DNA of 64,000 nucleotides from contig CAVPYB010000011.1 in the NCBI GenBank assembly GCA_963709875.1, forward strand, positions 124,001-188,000, read 5' to 3'. Every line of letters begins with the position of its first letter. Position 1 is the stretch's first letter. A model generated the notes under the pieces. It was not told where the DNA came from. It did not search any database and worked only from the letters and a program-made list of their open reading frames with translations. Below are positions 17,251 to 26,918 of this stretch, piece after piece. The position numbers and the translations under genes were made by a program. The DNA is from JAQBDA01 sp963709875. GTDB taxonomy: Bacteria; Chloroflexota; Anaerolineae; Anaerolineales; UBA4823.

Positions 17251-18567
17251 ATGCGCCCAGTTGACATTATTTCCAAGAAAAGGGACCGGTTAGAGCTTTC
17301 CCGAGAAGAGATCGATTTCTTTATTCAAGGGTATGCTACCGGTGAAATACCGGACTACCAGGCGTCAGCCTGGGCGATGGCGGTTTTGCTGAACGGCATG
17401 AATGCCCGGGAGACGACCGACCTGACGCTTGCCATGGTCCGGTCTGGTGATACGCTCGATCTCAGCCAGGTTGTCCCACTGACAGTGGATAAACACTCCA
17501 CCGGGGGTGTAGGCGATAAAACGACCCTGGTAGTTGAGCCAGTCGTCGCCGCTTGTAGTCTGCCGGTCGGGAAGATGTCCGGGCGTGGGTTGGGTTTCAG
17601 CGGCGGCACTCTGGATAAGATGGAGTCGATCCCCGGCTACCGCACGGACCTGACAACCCAGGAATTTCTTGACCAGCTGGGCAAGATCGGGTTGGTGCTG
17701 ACCGGGCAGTCCGCCGACCTGGCACCAGCCGACGGGAAGCTGTATGAATTGCGGGACGTAACCGGGACGGTGCAGTCCATACCCCTGATTGCCTCCTCGG
17801 TTATGAGCAAGAAGATCGCTGCGGGAGCCCAGGCGATCGTGCTGGATGTTAAGGTCGGGCTGGGGGCGTTTATGGATAACCTAGAGCAGGCGCGTGAGCT
17901 GTCTGAGCTGATGGTTTCGATCGCCGATCTCGCAAACCGCAAAGCTGTGGCACTGCTGTCCGATATGAACCAGCCGCTGGGTGAAGCAGTTGGTAATGCG
18001 CTGGAGCTAAAGGAAGCCATCCAGACGCTGCAAGGTGGTGGTCCGGCGGATTTTCGCGAGCACTGCCTGCAAGTCGCCGGTCATATGCTGGCGCTGGGTG
18101 GTCTCGCGCCGGATGCTGAGGGTGGAATGATGCTTGCGAAGGCAGCATTGGAGAATGGTGCCGGATGGGAGCGGTTCAGGAGCCTGGTTGCCGCCCAGGG
18201 GGGAGATGTGAGGTATATCGATACACCCGAGCTGCTTCCCGCCGCGGAGCTTGTCCGGTCAACCCGCTCAAACCGGTCGGGTTATATCGCCGGTGTGAAC
18301 GCTCGCATCGTTGGAGAGACCGCTGTGTTGCTGGGTGCAGGTCGGGCTAAGAAAGGCGATGCCATCGACCATGCGGTTGGCATCCAGGTACATCACAAAG
18401 TAGGGGAGTATATTGAGGCAGGCGAACCTCTGTACACCATCCATGCCAACCGGGGAGCTGCATTAGAAGAAGCGGATACACGATTGTCTGGAGCAGTTAG
18501 CTGGAGTGAGGAGAGCGTAGAACCCCTGCCTTTGTTCTATGGTGTCGTGCAGCAGGATCAGGGTTGA
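17251..18567 (+). CDS. pdp: Pyrimidine-nucleoside (thymidine) phosphorylase
   Basis: 438 residues. The phosphate-binding motif VDKHSTGGVGDKTTL and the family signature KMSGRGLGFSGGTLDKMESIPG are intact. The C-terminal domain carries GRAKKGDAIDHAVGI, typical of the Gram-positive style pyrimidine-nucleoside phosphorylase. It splits uridine, thymidine or deoxyuridine with phosphate into the base and (deoxy)ribose-1-phosphate. Uracil produced could feed the UPRT encoded at 10963. deoA is the alternative symbol; the length and sequence favour the broader-specificity pdp type. Confidence 0.92.
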   Translation: MRPVDIISKKRDRLELSREEIDFFIQGYATGEIPDYQASAWAMAVLLNGMNARETTDLTLAMVRSGDTLDLSQVVPLTVDKHSTGGVGDKTTLVVEPVVAACSLPVGKMSGRGLGFSGGTLDKMESIPGYRTDLTTQEFLDQLGKIGLVLTGQSADLAPADGKLYELRDVTGTVQSIPLIASSVMSKKIAAGAQAIVLDVKVGLGAFMDNLEQARELSELMVSIADLANRKAVALLSDMNQPLGEAVGNALELKEAIQTLQGGGPADFREHCLQVAGHMLALGGLAPDAEGGMMLAKAALENGAGWERFRSLVAAQGGDVRYIDTPELLPAAELVRSTRSNRSGYIAGVNARIVGETAVLLGAGRAKKGDAIDHAVGIQVHHKVGEYIEAGEPLYTIHANRGAALEEADTRLSGAVSWSEESVEPLPLFYGVVQQDQG

Positions 18568-18584
18568 ACAACCCCATCAAACTC

Positions 18585-19646
18585 TTACCCGGTCTTATGG
18601 AATTCATCCAAAAACTTTTTTGGCTTCCCGGCGAACGTGTCTAAAGGTAGGTCGCCTCTGGTCAGCGACATCAGCGTGTCGTTCAGAAGCCGGTTTACCG
18701 GAGTGGGAACCCCCATCTCATCCCCGTAGCGCATACTACTGCTCCATTTAGATATTCGACTTCGTTCTGCCCGCGTCCCGCGTGCAAGTCGACATGGAAG
18801 GAGGGCATCTTGCCGCCCCTGCCACTGCCCACTGACCGCGCCAGGATCGGTTGGGATATCTTCGGCGGCATATTACGAACTGCGAGCGTCAGAGCCACTA
18901 CCGGAGTACCAGGCAGGTCGACGGTATGGATGTTTTTGGCGGACATCACCCTGAGAGCCTCCCGCAGCTGCTCGACCTCCAGGCGAAATAGATCGGAGTC
19001 AGCGAATATCTCTGCCGGGGTCATGTCTAATATCGCAGAGGAAGCGTTCGCCAGGAGATTGGTCAGCATTTTCGACCATTTCATATCGGCTGGGCGTGCG
19101 TAAAGACGGACATTCAACCCGGCCGCGTTCATCGCTGATGCGAGCGAATGCGATATATCATGGGTGGCGGCGATTCCCATTCCTCGCTTCCGCTCGAGGA
19201 TGATGTCACCAGCTGCCCTGCGTCCGATGGCAGATGTAACACTACCTGCGATGACCCGCTCAGAACCGAATGCTTCCGCAATTACGGCTTCGTTGTCGAT
19301 ACCGTTCTGCAGGCATAAGATGGGCGGCATCTCCTCATGATAGGGGAGAAATGACTTCTATAGCATCACTGGTGTCATAAGATTTCAGCGCGAATAATGC
19401 GACGTCGTACGCACGCTCGTTGAAGGCTTCTGCCAGACTGGCGACTGCCTGCGGGTTGGGAATGCGACGAGTATTATCGCCGATCGTAAGGACGATCCCA
19501 TTCTGTTTCAGCTCTTCAACGACCGATGATCGTTCCAGGAATACGACTGAGTGCCCATTGAGTGCCAGGCTGCCCCCAATATAGGTGCCGATCGCCCCGG
19601 CGCCGATCGAGAGGATGCGTAGGGATTGCTGTGATGCGTCCGCCAT
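18585..19646 (-). pseudogene. 2-dehydropantoate 2-reductase family gene, two frameshifts
   Basis: Three consecutive frames are needed. The first (from 19646) has the Rossmann motif ILSIGAGAIGTYIGG. It breaks within a run of four C on the coding strand near 19345. The second carries LCLQNGIDNE, MKWSKMLTNLLANA with the conserved Lys, and ends near 18738. The third completes the protein with RYGDEMGVPTPVNRLL to a stop at 18585. Assembled, it is about 350 residues, normal for ketopantoate reductase-like enzymes, which reduce ketopantoate with NADPH on the way to pantothenate. Homologues in this fold also act on other 2-keto substrates. Two single-base lesions in an otherwise complete gene, one in a homopolymer, suggest possible sequencing error. 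Confidence 0.88.
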
Positions 19647-19677
19647 GGCTAATGAATTTGCCCCTTTCTGTAATCAA

Positions 19678-20328
19678 TCATTGTATATTCCGGTTATGAT
19701 GGTGATCGTTGAGCGCTTCAACACGCCAGACATGCTCTGACGGCATATAGCTCAGCGCGGCAAATGCGGTGTTGCCGAACAGAAATCTAGCCCCGCGCAG
19801 GTATGCCTGCGGCGCAATTCCCAGGATGGCATAAAGCACCATGTTGAGAATGCCGCCGTGTGATACAACCAGATACCGTCCCGGGTTGAGACTCATCAAG
19901 GTGTTCAAGGCCTGTGTACCCCTCAGATACAGATCCCACAGGCTCTCACCATTTTCACCGACCGGCTGATATGGGTAGGCATACAAAGGACGCCCTTCGT
20001 TTTCAACAGCAATCGCATGGGTCATGCCGGAGAGTTTACCGTAATCACGTTCCATCCAAATTTCGTCGTATTCCACCGGCAGGTTCATGGCGCCGGCAAT
20101 GATCTCAGCGGTTTCACGGCAGCGCGCCAGCGGGCTGGACAACACCCGATGGAATGGTCTTTCCTCGGTAAGCCAGCGGCGGGCCAGAGCTCGTGCCTGC
20201 TCTTGCCCATGTTTAGTGAGCGGGAAGTCAGACAGACCTTGAATGCGGCCTTCGGCATTACCAACAAACTCACCGTGGCGCAGCAAAATGAACTGGTATG
20301 TTTGGTGGATTTCCGGATCGGTGGGCAT
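19678..20328 (-). CDS. Histidine phosphatase superfamily protein
   Basis: 216 residues with the RHG catalytic motif in ILLRHGEFVGNAEGRIQG, the second-site RVLSSPLARCRETAEII, and the C-terminal catalytic histidine in LVVSHGGILNMVL. These define the phosphoglycerate-mutase-like phosphatases, which use a phosphohistidine intermediate. The substrate range includes phosphosugars and alpha-ribazole phosphate, and is not resolved here. The C-terminus is histidine-rich (DHHHN). Situated after the broken reductase and before a GNAT gene on the same strand. Confidence 0.88.
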   Translation of the reverse strand: MPTDPEIHQTYQFILLRHGEFVGNAEGRIQGLSDFPLTKHGQEQARALARRWLTEERPFHRVLSSPLARCRETAEIIAGAMNLPVEYDEIWMERDYGKLSGMTHAIAVENEGRPLYAYPYQPVGENGESLWDLYLRGTQALNTLMSLNPGRYLVVSHGGILNMVLYAILGIAPQAYLRGARFLFGNTAFAALSYMPSEHVWRVEALNDHHHNRNIQ

Positions 20329-20378
20329 GGATGGGCTACGATGACTGCAATCTGAATTATTGGTGGAAATTTCTTATC

Positions 20379-20879
20379 TCAACTGATCTGTTTGAACTGA
20401 GCGCTGCTGAATAGCTTTTCGGAGGCTGTATTCCCCTGCGTGATAAACGCGTGGATCAGGTTGTATCCGCACGGGATAAGGCATAGCAAGGATTCATCCA
20501 GCATCACTCTCGCCAGACCACGGCCTTTCCAGGCAGCTCCGGTCATGATATAGCTGACTAACAGCAGCAGCTGGTCTTCTTCCCAGATCGATATCAGGGA
20601 GGCGCAGATTACTTCACTACCATGCAGGCATATTCGGGAGCAATCTATCAATGGTATGCCGATATCTCCATTATAGTATTTCTGAACTTCCTGACGTGCA
20701 TCCTCCAGGGTCTCGTCATCGTAGTCGATCGTGCCCCGATATGCATCCAGCATCAGATCTGCAAGCGTATCCAGGTCATTTTTGGATGGGGAGCGGACTA
20801 CGAGCTTATCGGGCAGAGATGGGTTTCCAGCCGGGATATAGGATGGTAGCTCCAAACGATATTGGTGTCGGGTCGTCAT
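20379..20879 (-). CDS. GNAT-type N-acetyltransferase
   Basis: 166 residues from the ATG giving MTTRHQYRLEL; an upstream in-frame ATG would run into fmt. The N-terminal VRSPSKNDLDTLADLMLDAYRG and the central AWKGRGLARVMLDESL, a variant of the acetyl-CoA binding Q/RxxGxG/A motif, are typical of GNAT enzymes. The acceptor is unknown. The start lies 2 bp from the fmt stop, so the two are probably cotranscribed. Confidence 0.75.
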   Translation of the reverse strand: MTTRHQYRLELPSYIPAGNPSLPDKLVVRSPSKNDLDTLADLMLDAYRGTIDYDDETLEDARQEVQKYYNGDIGIPLIDCSRICLHGSEVICASLISIWEEDQLLLLVSYIMTGAAWKGRGLARVMLDESLLCLIPCGYNLIHAFITQGNTASEKLFSSAQFKQIS

Positions 20880-20880
20880 C

Positions 20881-21801
20881 TTAATCCTCAGCGCTCCAAT
20901 CATGGGCGCCGCGCAAGAAAGCACCTCCAGACATCACACGCTTGCCGGATGGCTGCAGTTCGTCCAGCACCAGCAGCCCGCTCGCGGCTGCTACGGAGGG
21001 GTGCCCGTCATGCACCGTCCTTGCTCCAGGAAGCAGAGCTGAATTCTTGACTGCATGCGCCTGGTGGACCTTCAGCGGCTGTCCCTTCCATATCATATAT
21101 GCACCAGGCCATGGGTTGAATGCCCGCACCCGGCGCGCTAAATCCTCAGCGGGCTGGGAGAAGTCAAGCTCGCCGTTGGCTTTCTTAAGCAGAGGAGCGT
21201 ATGTGGCAAGCTCATCTTCCTGGGGCACGGGATTGATTCTTCCTTCCAGATATCCAGGCAGCGTATCGAGCAGCAATTGTGCACCCAGGTCTGCCAGCCT
21301 GCCCCCCAATGCTCCGGCGGACTCATCCCCCCCGATCAGCGTTTTGACCTGGCTCAAGATTGGACCGGTATCCACGCCTGCATCCATACGCATGATGGTT
21401 GCACCGCTATCGCGATCGCCATGCAGGATGGCAGCCTGCACCGGCGCAGCGCCGCGCCAGCGCGGCAGAAGGGAGGCATGTACGTTGATGCAGCCGAACT
21501 GCGGTAGGTCGAGCACTGCCGGTCGCAGGATTTGACCGTACGCTGCCACTACGATCACGTCCGGTGCCCAATCTTTGAGCTGTGCCGTAGTGTTTTCGTC
21601 TCTCAGCCGCGCGGGCTGGATAAATGGGATCCCCAGTTCTAACGCCAGGACTTTCACTGGGGGTGGGGTGAGCTCGCGTCCCCGGCCTGCCGGGCGGTCG
21701 GGCTGGGTGACCACACCGACGACCGCGAAATACGCTGCCAGGCCTCTCAGGCTGGGTAAGGCAAATTCGGGTGAGCCCATGAAGACGACACTTGGAGTCA
21801 T
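20881..21801 (-). CDS. fmt: Methionyl-tRNA formyltransferase
   Basis: 306 residues. VFMGSPEFALPSL at the N-terminus, the catalytic core VVAAYGQILRPAVLDLPQFG, the SLLPRWRGAAPVQAAI formyl-tetrahydrofolate site, and GATIMRMDAGVDTGPIL are all present. The C-terminal OB-type domain is slightly short. It formylates initiator Met-tRNA. The usual neighbour def is not in the window. Confidence 0.95.
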   Translation of the reverse strand: MTPSVVFMGSPEFALPSLRGLAAYFAVVGVVTQPDRPAGRGRELTPPPVKVLALELGIPFIQPARLRDENTTAQLKDWAPDVIVVAAYGQILRPAVLDLPQFGCINVHASLLPRWRGAAPVQAAILHGDRDSGATIMRMDAGVDTGPILSQVKTLIGGDESAGALGGRLADLGAQLLLDTLPGYLEGRINPVPQEDELATYAPLLKKANGELDFSQPAEDLARRVRAFNPWPGAYMIWKGQPLKVHQAHAVKNSALLPGARTVHDGHPSVAAASGLLVLDELQPSGKRVMSGGAFLRGAHDWSAED

Positions 21802-21985
21802 GGGAAGATTTTAGCACAAGGGAGGAATTTGTTGTTCGCTTAGTCATACGATACCCGATCAACGAGATGGCAGTCTTTACCATATAGAGGACCGGACTAT
21901 GCAGGTGATTATCAGTCTTGATAAGGCAATATCTATTCCTGGATGATCAATGGTATATTCAAGCACTGGTGAAGGAGGCGCGAGT

Positions 21986-22320
21986 ATGGGAGTTGCGAGT
22001 GCAATCAGGTTTGAGAACCTTAGTAAAACCTTTGGTAGAAGGGAGAAACGGGTCGAGGCAGTAAAAGATCTAAATCTTGACGTCCCATCAGGACTGGTTT
22101 ACGGTTTCCTTGGTCCGAATGGAGCGGGTAAGACGACCACCATCCGCATGATGATGAGCTTAATATTGCCGACTGAGGGCTCTGTTCACATCTTCGGGCA
22201 GGAAGTGAGAAGTAACCATTATGTATTAAGGCAAGTCGGCGCACTGGTCGAGGAGGCTACTTTCTACAATTTTCTCAGCGGGCGGAAGAACCTGGAAGTT
22301 CTCGCCCGAACGCACATACG
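21986..22320 (+). pseudogene. ABC transporter ATP-binding protein, truncated after ~110 codons
   Basis: A good Shine-Dalgarno (GGAGG) precedes the ATG at 21986. The protein starts as a normal DrrA/CcmA-type ABC ATPase: IRFENLSKTFG, Walker A GFLGPNGAGKTTTIRMM, IFGQEVRSN, and FYNFLSGRKNLEVLAR. Similarity ends about codon 110, before the signature and Walker B motifs. From there the frame runs on open only because it is antisense to the kelch gene. The break is 11 bp from that gene's stop, so an insertion or deletion joined the two. No partner permease is present. Confidence 0.85.
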
Positions 22321-22330
22321 CGAGGTCGTC

Positions 22331-24235
22331 TTATTGCCCCCGCAAGATAATCGGGATGAACAGATCCAGGAACTTTACTACAGTATGCAAGCTGCTGTCG
22401 CTGCTGGGGGCGAAGGTGATATTGCCACCATACGCGGCTGTTATTGTATATGTGCCTTCAGCATCAAGCGTGATTTCGCAGCTCCCCTGACCGGCAGCAA
22501 GTGCAGTGCTGCAGGTCTCAGGACTGTTGCTGACTGTCACAGTGACCATTCCCGGCGGAGTACCATAAGGAGATGCGACACCAAATGTGATCGATACCGG
22601 CTGGCCGACCAAGGATGGGTCGGGTGTAGTTCCTGTCAGGGTCGTTGTGGTATCTGCCAGGATCACCAAGTGGCCCTCGATGTCGCTGCTGATGCTGTGT
22701 AGATCATCACCGCTGTAGGTGGCGGTGAGTGTATATGTCCCTGGTGTATCGAAGAATAAGCCACAGCTGCCCATACCGTTGGATAAAGTATCGCTGCAGC
22801 TTTGTGGGCTATTGCTGACTGTAACTGTTACCGACCCAGTCGGCATCCCGTAAAGGGATGTAACCTCGAAGTTAACTGTGATGGGCTTCGCATTGAGCGA
22901 AGGGTCTGGCTCGTCAGAAGTCAATGTTGTTGTGGTAGCTGCCTTGACGACCAGATGGCTTTCATTAGCGCTGCTGGCGGTGTGGAAACTATCTCCGCCA
23001 TACGCGGCTGTGATGGTATATACGCCTGGCGTATCAAGGGAGAACTGGCAGCTGCCCATCCCGCTGATTAGCAGTTGGCTGCATTGCAGCGTGTTCAGAT
23101 TGGTTGTTACGGTCACCACCCCGGTGGGGATATCCAATTGAGACGTCACGGCGTAGCTCACCACCAGTGGCTGTAAGACCTGGGAGGGGTCTGGGTCGTC
23201 CGAGACAATGCTGGTAAATGTTGGGCTGAGCGGGAAATCGGCGTAGGCTTCGTTGGAGGTCGGTGCACCCGGCGCTCCTACTCCGCCGATCACATAAATG
23301 GTATCGCTGATGACAGCCGCACCGAGAGCGCCTCGTGCTGTCGGCACCGGGTCAGCGGTGGACCAAGTCCCGGAACCCGGATCGAACACGAAATTCGTGT
23401 CTGTGTAAATCCCGCTGCCCCAGACGTCAGTCCCGCCGACGACATATATTTTCCCTTGGCGTGATACGACAGCCATCGAAAAGCGTGTATCAGGTAGAGG
23501 AACACCCGTCTGCCATGTTCCTCCTGATGGATCGAAGATCTCAACATCGTTTGGCTCGAAAGTGCCTCCAATTACGTAAATTAACCCATCCAGGGAAACT
23601 GCCTCCAAGGCGCTTCTCGTTGAAGACATTGGGATGCCGATAGACCATGTATCAGATATCGTATTGTATATCTGCACGTGTTTGGTATCCGATATTCCAT
23701 TGTAGCCGCCGATCACATAGATCGAATCGCTGATGACGACACCTCCGGCGCCGCTTACCGGTGTGATGATCGCAGTCCTGGTGATCCACGAACCAAGCCC
23801 GGGATCATACATATGGTTGTAGCCCTGCACACCGCCCTCATTAACATTCCAACCCCCTATAGCAAAAATCTTATCACCTGCATTGACGACAGCCATGTCG
23901 CTGCGGGGATGTGGAAACCCCCAAATATACTGCCATGTATTTGTTTGCGGGTCATAAACTTCCTGTGATGATGAGTACCCAAACCCAGGAGAGAAATATC
24001 CGCTGACGACGTGGATTTTATTGTTAAGGGCTATCACTCCGGGGTCTCCACGCCCTGTTTGCATATCCTGTAATATGCGCCAGCGGTCATTGGATGGTAT
24101 GTCGGGTTGGTTGACCTTTTGTGGGAAGCTTGTAGGAGCTGCTATGGCAGACGACATAGAAGACAATAATATTGCCAGAAGCCCTATCGCTATGATCGCT
24201 GAACCAATACAGTAGAGGACACGTTTGATGACCAT
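22331..24235 (-). CDS. Secreted kelch-repeat protein with three Ig-like (Big_3) domains
   Basis: 634 residues from the ATG preceded by GGGAG. A signal peptide (IIAIGLLAILLSSMSSAIAA) is followed by about six kelch blades (residues ~55-330) with repeating VYVIGG/IFAIGG strands. Three ~95-residue bacterial Ig-like units follow, each opening with SDDPDPS/SDEPDPS/GTTPDPS, carrying a two-cysteine core (LQCSQ...GSCQ) and ending in YTITAAYGGD. The C-terminus is the short hydrophobic IPIILRGQ, a kind of tail seen on many Anaerolineae secreted proteins. Likely a cell-surface adhesin or galactose-oxidase-like scaffold without catalytic domain. The three Ig units are very similar, indicating recent internal duplication. 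Confidence 0.88.
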   Translation of the reverse strand: MVIKRVLYCIGSAIIAIGLLAILLSSMSSAIAAPTSFPQKVNQPDIPSNDRWRILQDMQTGRGDPGVIALNNKIHVVSGYFSPGFGYSSSQEVYDPQTNTWQYIWGFPHPRSDMAVVNAGDKIFAIGGWNVNEGGVQGYNHMYDPGLGSWITRTAIITPVSGAGGVVISDSIYVIGGYNGISDTKHVQIYNTISDTWSIGIPMSSTRSALEAVSLDGLIYVIGGTFEPNDVEIFDPSGGTWQTGVPLPDTRFSMAVVSRQGKIYVVGGTDVWGSGIYTDTNFVFDPGSGTWSTADPVPTARGALGAAVISDTIYVIGGVGAPGAPTSNEAYADFPLSPTFTSIVSDDPDPSQVLQPLVVSYAVTSQLDIPTGVVTVTTNLNTLQCSQLLISGMGSCQFSLDTPGVYTITAAYGGDSFHTASSANESHLVVKAATTTTLTSDEPDPSLNAKPITVNFEVTSLYGMPTGSVTVTVSNSPQSCSDTLSNGMGSCGLFFDTPGTYTLTATYSGDDLHSISSDIEGHLVILADTTTTLTGTTPDPSLVGQPVSITFGVASPYGTPPGMVTVTVSNSPETCSTALAAGQGSCEITLDAEGTYTITAAYGGNITFAPSSDSSLHTVVKFLDLFIPIILRGQ

Positions 24236-24531
24236 TGTTCTCCCTTTGGGAACAGGAAACGAGTGAGTTAACATAACTATTGTATATTATTGAGCTTCGT
24301 TAATCCGTTAACTTGGAATTAAGGGACTATCTGACCAATCTCTCCAGTATGAAGAAGATATCTACACCTGCTTTGCGGACAGGCTGTCTGAGGATAGGTC
24401 AAACTACCGGCCGGGATTCAGGTGGTAAGCGCCTGGATGGTTATCGCGTCGTGGGTTTGGTTGCCGTTGCAGCCAACTTGGGTGCTTACAACTCGACAAT
24501 ACCGATGTAGTATAAAACTCAACAGCAATTA

Positions 24532-24614
24532 TAGGGCGGGTGGGAGTCGAACCCACACGGTATCTCTACCGAAGGATTTTAAGTCCTCTGCGTCTGCCAT
24601 TCCGCCACCGCCCC
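24532..24614 (-). tRNA. tRNA-Leu (UAA anticodon)
   Basis: Read on the minus strand, GGGGCGG pairs with CCGCCCT as the acceptor stem (one G-U pair), and the T-arm has the consensus GGTTCGACTCC. The anticodon loop CTTAAAA gives UAA. A long class II variable arm (TCGGTAGAGATACCG) confirms tRNA-Leu. CCA is not encoded. The ~300 bp between the kelch gene (24235) and this tRNA contain no gene I can support. Confidence 0.95.
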
Positions 24615-24699
24615 ATGGGCTTAATTCTATCAAAATTACCAACCAGGTCAAGCGTCCCGGATAGAGTCCGCGAATAGATGCGAATGACACCAATACCCT

Positions 24700-25374
24700 T
24701 TATTCGTATAGATTTGCAGTGATTTGCGGGTCCATTGCCTTTCGCCATACGGCATAGCGGGATGTGAAATGCACAAAAGGCGAGGAGAGCTGCTCAATGT
24801 ATTCAACTTGCTCCAGCGCCAGTTTTAGGCTTTCCGCATCATAGAACTCCGGCAGCAGCATGTTTCCCCGCCCCAGCTCGAAAGCGGCATGCGCGTCCGA
24901 TCCGGCGGTGCCGCGCAGACCATATTCCTGGGCGAAATCTTTTGCCTCGTCATTGTACTTAGCGTTCATGCAGCGGGCGTTGAACACCTCGATCGCATCC
25001 ACCAGTGGCGCGATCTTACGCAGGGCATCCGGCTTCCAGTGACCATTGCGCATGACATCGAAGGGATGCGAGACGCTGATAAACGCGCCCTGCTTTCGGA
25101 GCATGTCGATCGTTTCCAGTGCCGGCAGACCCGCCGGGATCTCAGCATTCATGAAGGCTGCCAGCAGCTCGCCTTCCTGTGTCTTGATCTCCTCCCCGAT
25201 GATCACCAGCTCGGGGTCGATCTCTTTGGCTCGGAATGCCCCGGCGGTGGTGTTGTGGTCGGTAATGAAAACCCGTTGAATGCCCTTCCGCCGGCAGGTT
25301 TCCACCAGCTTCTCCGGCTTCAACAGGCAGTCCTTCGAATAGATCGTATGGCAGTGGGACTCTACGCGCAGCAT
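24700..25374 (-). CDS. PHP-domain metal-dependent phosphoesterase
   Basis: 224 residues with all four PHP metal motifs: ESHCHTIYSKDC, FITDHNTT, ISVSHPFD and GSDAHAAFELG. Stand-alone PHP proteins hydrolyse phosphate esters such as nucleotides, histidinol phosphate or pAp; the target is unknown. The gene begins one base from the stop of the DUF362 gene, so the two form a tight unit. Confidence 0.88.
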   Translation of the reverse strand: MLRVESHCHTIYSKDCLLKPEKLVETCRRKGIQRVFITDHNTTAGAFRAKEIDPELVIIGEEIKTQEGELLAAFMNAEIPAGLPALETIDMLRKQGAFISVSHPFDVMRNGHWKPDALRKIAPLVDAIEVFNARCMNAKYNDEAKDFAQEYGLRGTAGSDAHAAFELGRGNMLLPEFYDAESLKLALEQVEYIEQLSSPFVHFTSRYAVWRKAMDPQITANLYE

Positions 25375-26586
25375 CTAGCCACGCCGCCGGAGCACATAAG
25401 CTGCACCTGCCAGCAGCGTACCCAATACAATCATGCCAATCGCAGCCTGGGCGATGGTCTTGGGTTCCATACCCGGCATGACGACCGACCCGTCACCATA
25501 GTTTTTAAACAGTTTACCCCACCGCGTGTCCAATGCTGCTTCTACCCGCTTCCGCCCAACAAATGGATACCAGTACACGTTGTGGTAGAAATTGCTGGCG
25601 AAATACGACCAGGGCACCAGTGGGCTCTGCAGCAGTGGTTTTTCCAGCGGTTTGAGCGGACCGTGGTAGATCATTTTCTGGCCGCGGCTGGCAAACGTGT
25701 CCTCCTGAACAAAGTGCCACGGCTTCTCTTGTTCGATATCGTAGCCGACGATCTCGATCTGTCTTGGATCACCTACGCCGAGCCCCATCTCGTGGGATTT
25801 GCGGATGAAGCGGATGCTCAGCGGGTCGAAGCCCTGTAATCTGGCAGAGGTTGCGTCGATGGCTACCTGGTCAGCGGAAGCCAGCAAGATATCTTTCTCG
25901 TGCCAGCGCATCGCTCGCGGGCCTGGACCGTCCCCGGCGAAAGTCCCATCCATGACGGCGAAGATACCGGGATGGATATCCTGTTGGATCATCAGCAGAT
26001 CGACCAGTGTGTCGTGGATGACCGCATGCGTCCAGTGCCGATTGCGGTGCAGCAGTCCGCCAAAGGCGTTCTTCATTGCGCCGGTGATGGTGGTGAAAAC
26101 ATGGGTCTTCACTGTCGGTAAGTGGATGATATTCATTCCGACCAGCGCTTTGGGGATGAATACCCCTTGCGGGTAAACTTTATCTAGCACCAGCAGTGGC
26201 TGCTTGGGTTGGTATTCGACCCATTCGAAATCCTGGTTGTATAGATACAGGCATGGGATATTGTATTTATCGGTTACATACTTATGTTTGTTGTTGCGCT
26301 CTGCGTCACTGGTATCGACCACAACCGTGTCGTTGTGTACGCCAACAAGGTCATCGTAGCCGGCATTCTGTAGTGCACGGATCACGCCTTCGATCTGCCA
26401 GGGCGTGGATGAACAGGCAGGGTACCAGGTCTGCCAGGATATATTGATTTTCAGTCCTGTTTTCACATCTTGCGATAAACCTGACTCGAACTCTGCCAGT
26501 TTCATTAATCTTTCGATATCATCCAGCACGGTATCCGGGGATGTTTTTAATACAGCTACTTTCCCTCTACCAGGGTACTCGGTCAT
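25375..26586 (-). CDS. DUF362-domain protein with C-terminal membrane anchor
   Basis: 403 residues from the ATG giving MTEYPGRGKVAVLKTS, preceded by a good GGAGG. The DUF362 core covers about 35-310, with GLKINISW, HLPTVKTHVFTTITGAMKN and SADQVAIDATSARLQG. A single hydrophobic helix (IAQAAIGMIVLGTLLAGAAYVL) near the C-terminus ends in RRR, so the protein should be tail-anchored with its domain inside the cell. No ferredoxin cysteines are visible, unlike many DUF362 proteins. Function unknown; it is paired with the PHP protein. An earlier in-frame ATG exists but has no ribosome site. Confidence 0.82.
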   Translation of the reverse strand: MTEYPGRGKVAVLKTSPDTVLDDIERLMKLAEFESGLSQDVKTGLKINISWQTWYPACSSTPWQIEGVIRALQNAGYDDLVGVHNDTVVVDTSDAERNNKHKYVTDKYNIPCLYLYNQDFEWVEYQPKQPLLVLDKVYPQGVFIPKALVGMNIIHLPTVKTHVFTTITGAMKNAFGGLLHRNRHWTHAVIHDTLVDLLMIQQDIHPGIFAVMDGTFAGDGPGPRAMRWHEKDILLASADQVAIDATSARLQGFDPLSIRFIRKSHEMGLGVGDPRQIEIVGYDIEQEKPWHFVQEDTFASRGQKMIYHGPLKPLEKPLLQSPLVPWSYFASNFYHNVYWYPFVGRKRVEAALDTRWGKLFKNYGDGSVVMPGMEPKTIAQAAIGMIVLGTLLAGAAYVLRRRG

Positions 26587-26838
26587 GCATAACCTCCAAG
26601 TAACTCTTTTTCTTTCATTGAGTTCTATTCTAATAGATGTTGAACAGTTGCGGGGAAAGTGCAGCCAATTACCGCGCTCCCGCAGGCTTTTCAAGCCCAT
26701 TCTAACAAGGTTTGAACGTGCCTGGAAGTACGAATCGATCATTTTGATAGCTGCGGCAGTATCTGAAGAACAGGTAATGCATATGAACCCGTCCCAGCAG
26801 CAGTCTTAAGCCATGTGTGTCATTTTTGACTGAAGCGG

Positions 26839-26868
26839 TTGCCTGAATCTAGAGTTCTGTACTACAAT
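26839..26868 (+). promoter_or_regulatory. Sigma70-like promoter for psuK-psuG
   Basis: TTGCCT at 26839-26844 and TACAAT at 26863-26868 with an 18-bp spacer lie about 50 bp before the psuK start, which is preceded by GGAGG. The remaining ~250 bp back to the DUF362 start hold no gene I can support. Confidence 0.5.
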
Positions 26869-26918
26869 CTATAGAATGGCCGGGAGGAATCAAATAACTG
26901 ATCGTTCGGAGGAAGGCC

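Noticed and set aside
22321..22702. Continuation of the truncated ABC ATPase frame
   Set aside because: This part is the antisense of the Ig-like domains of the kelch gene and shows no ABC motifs.
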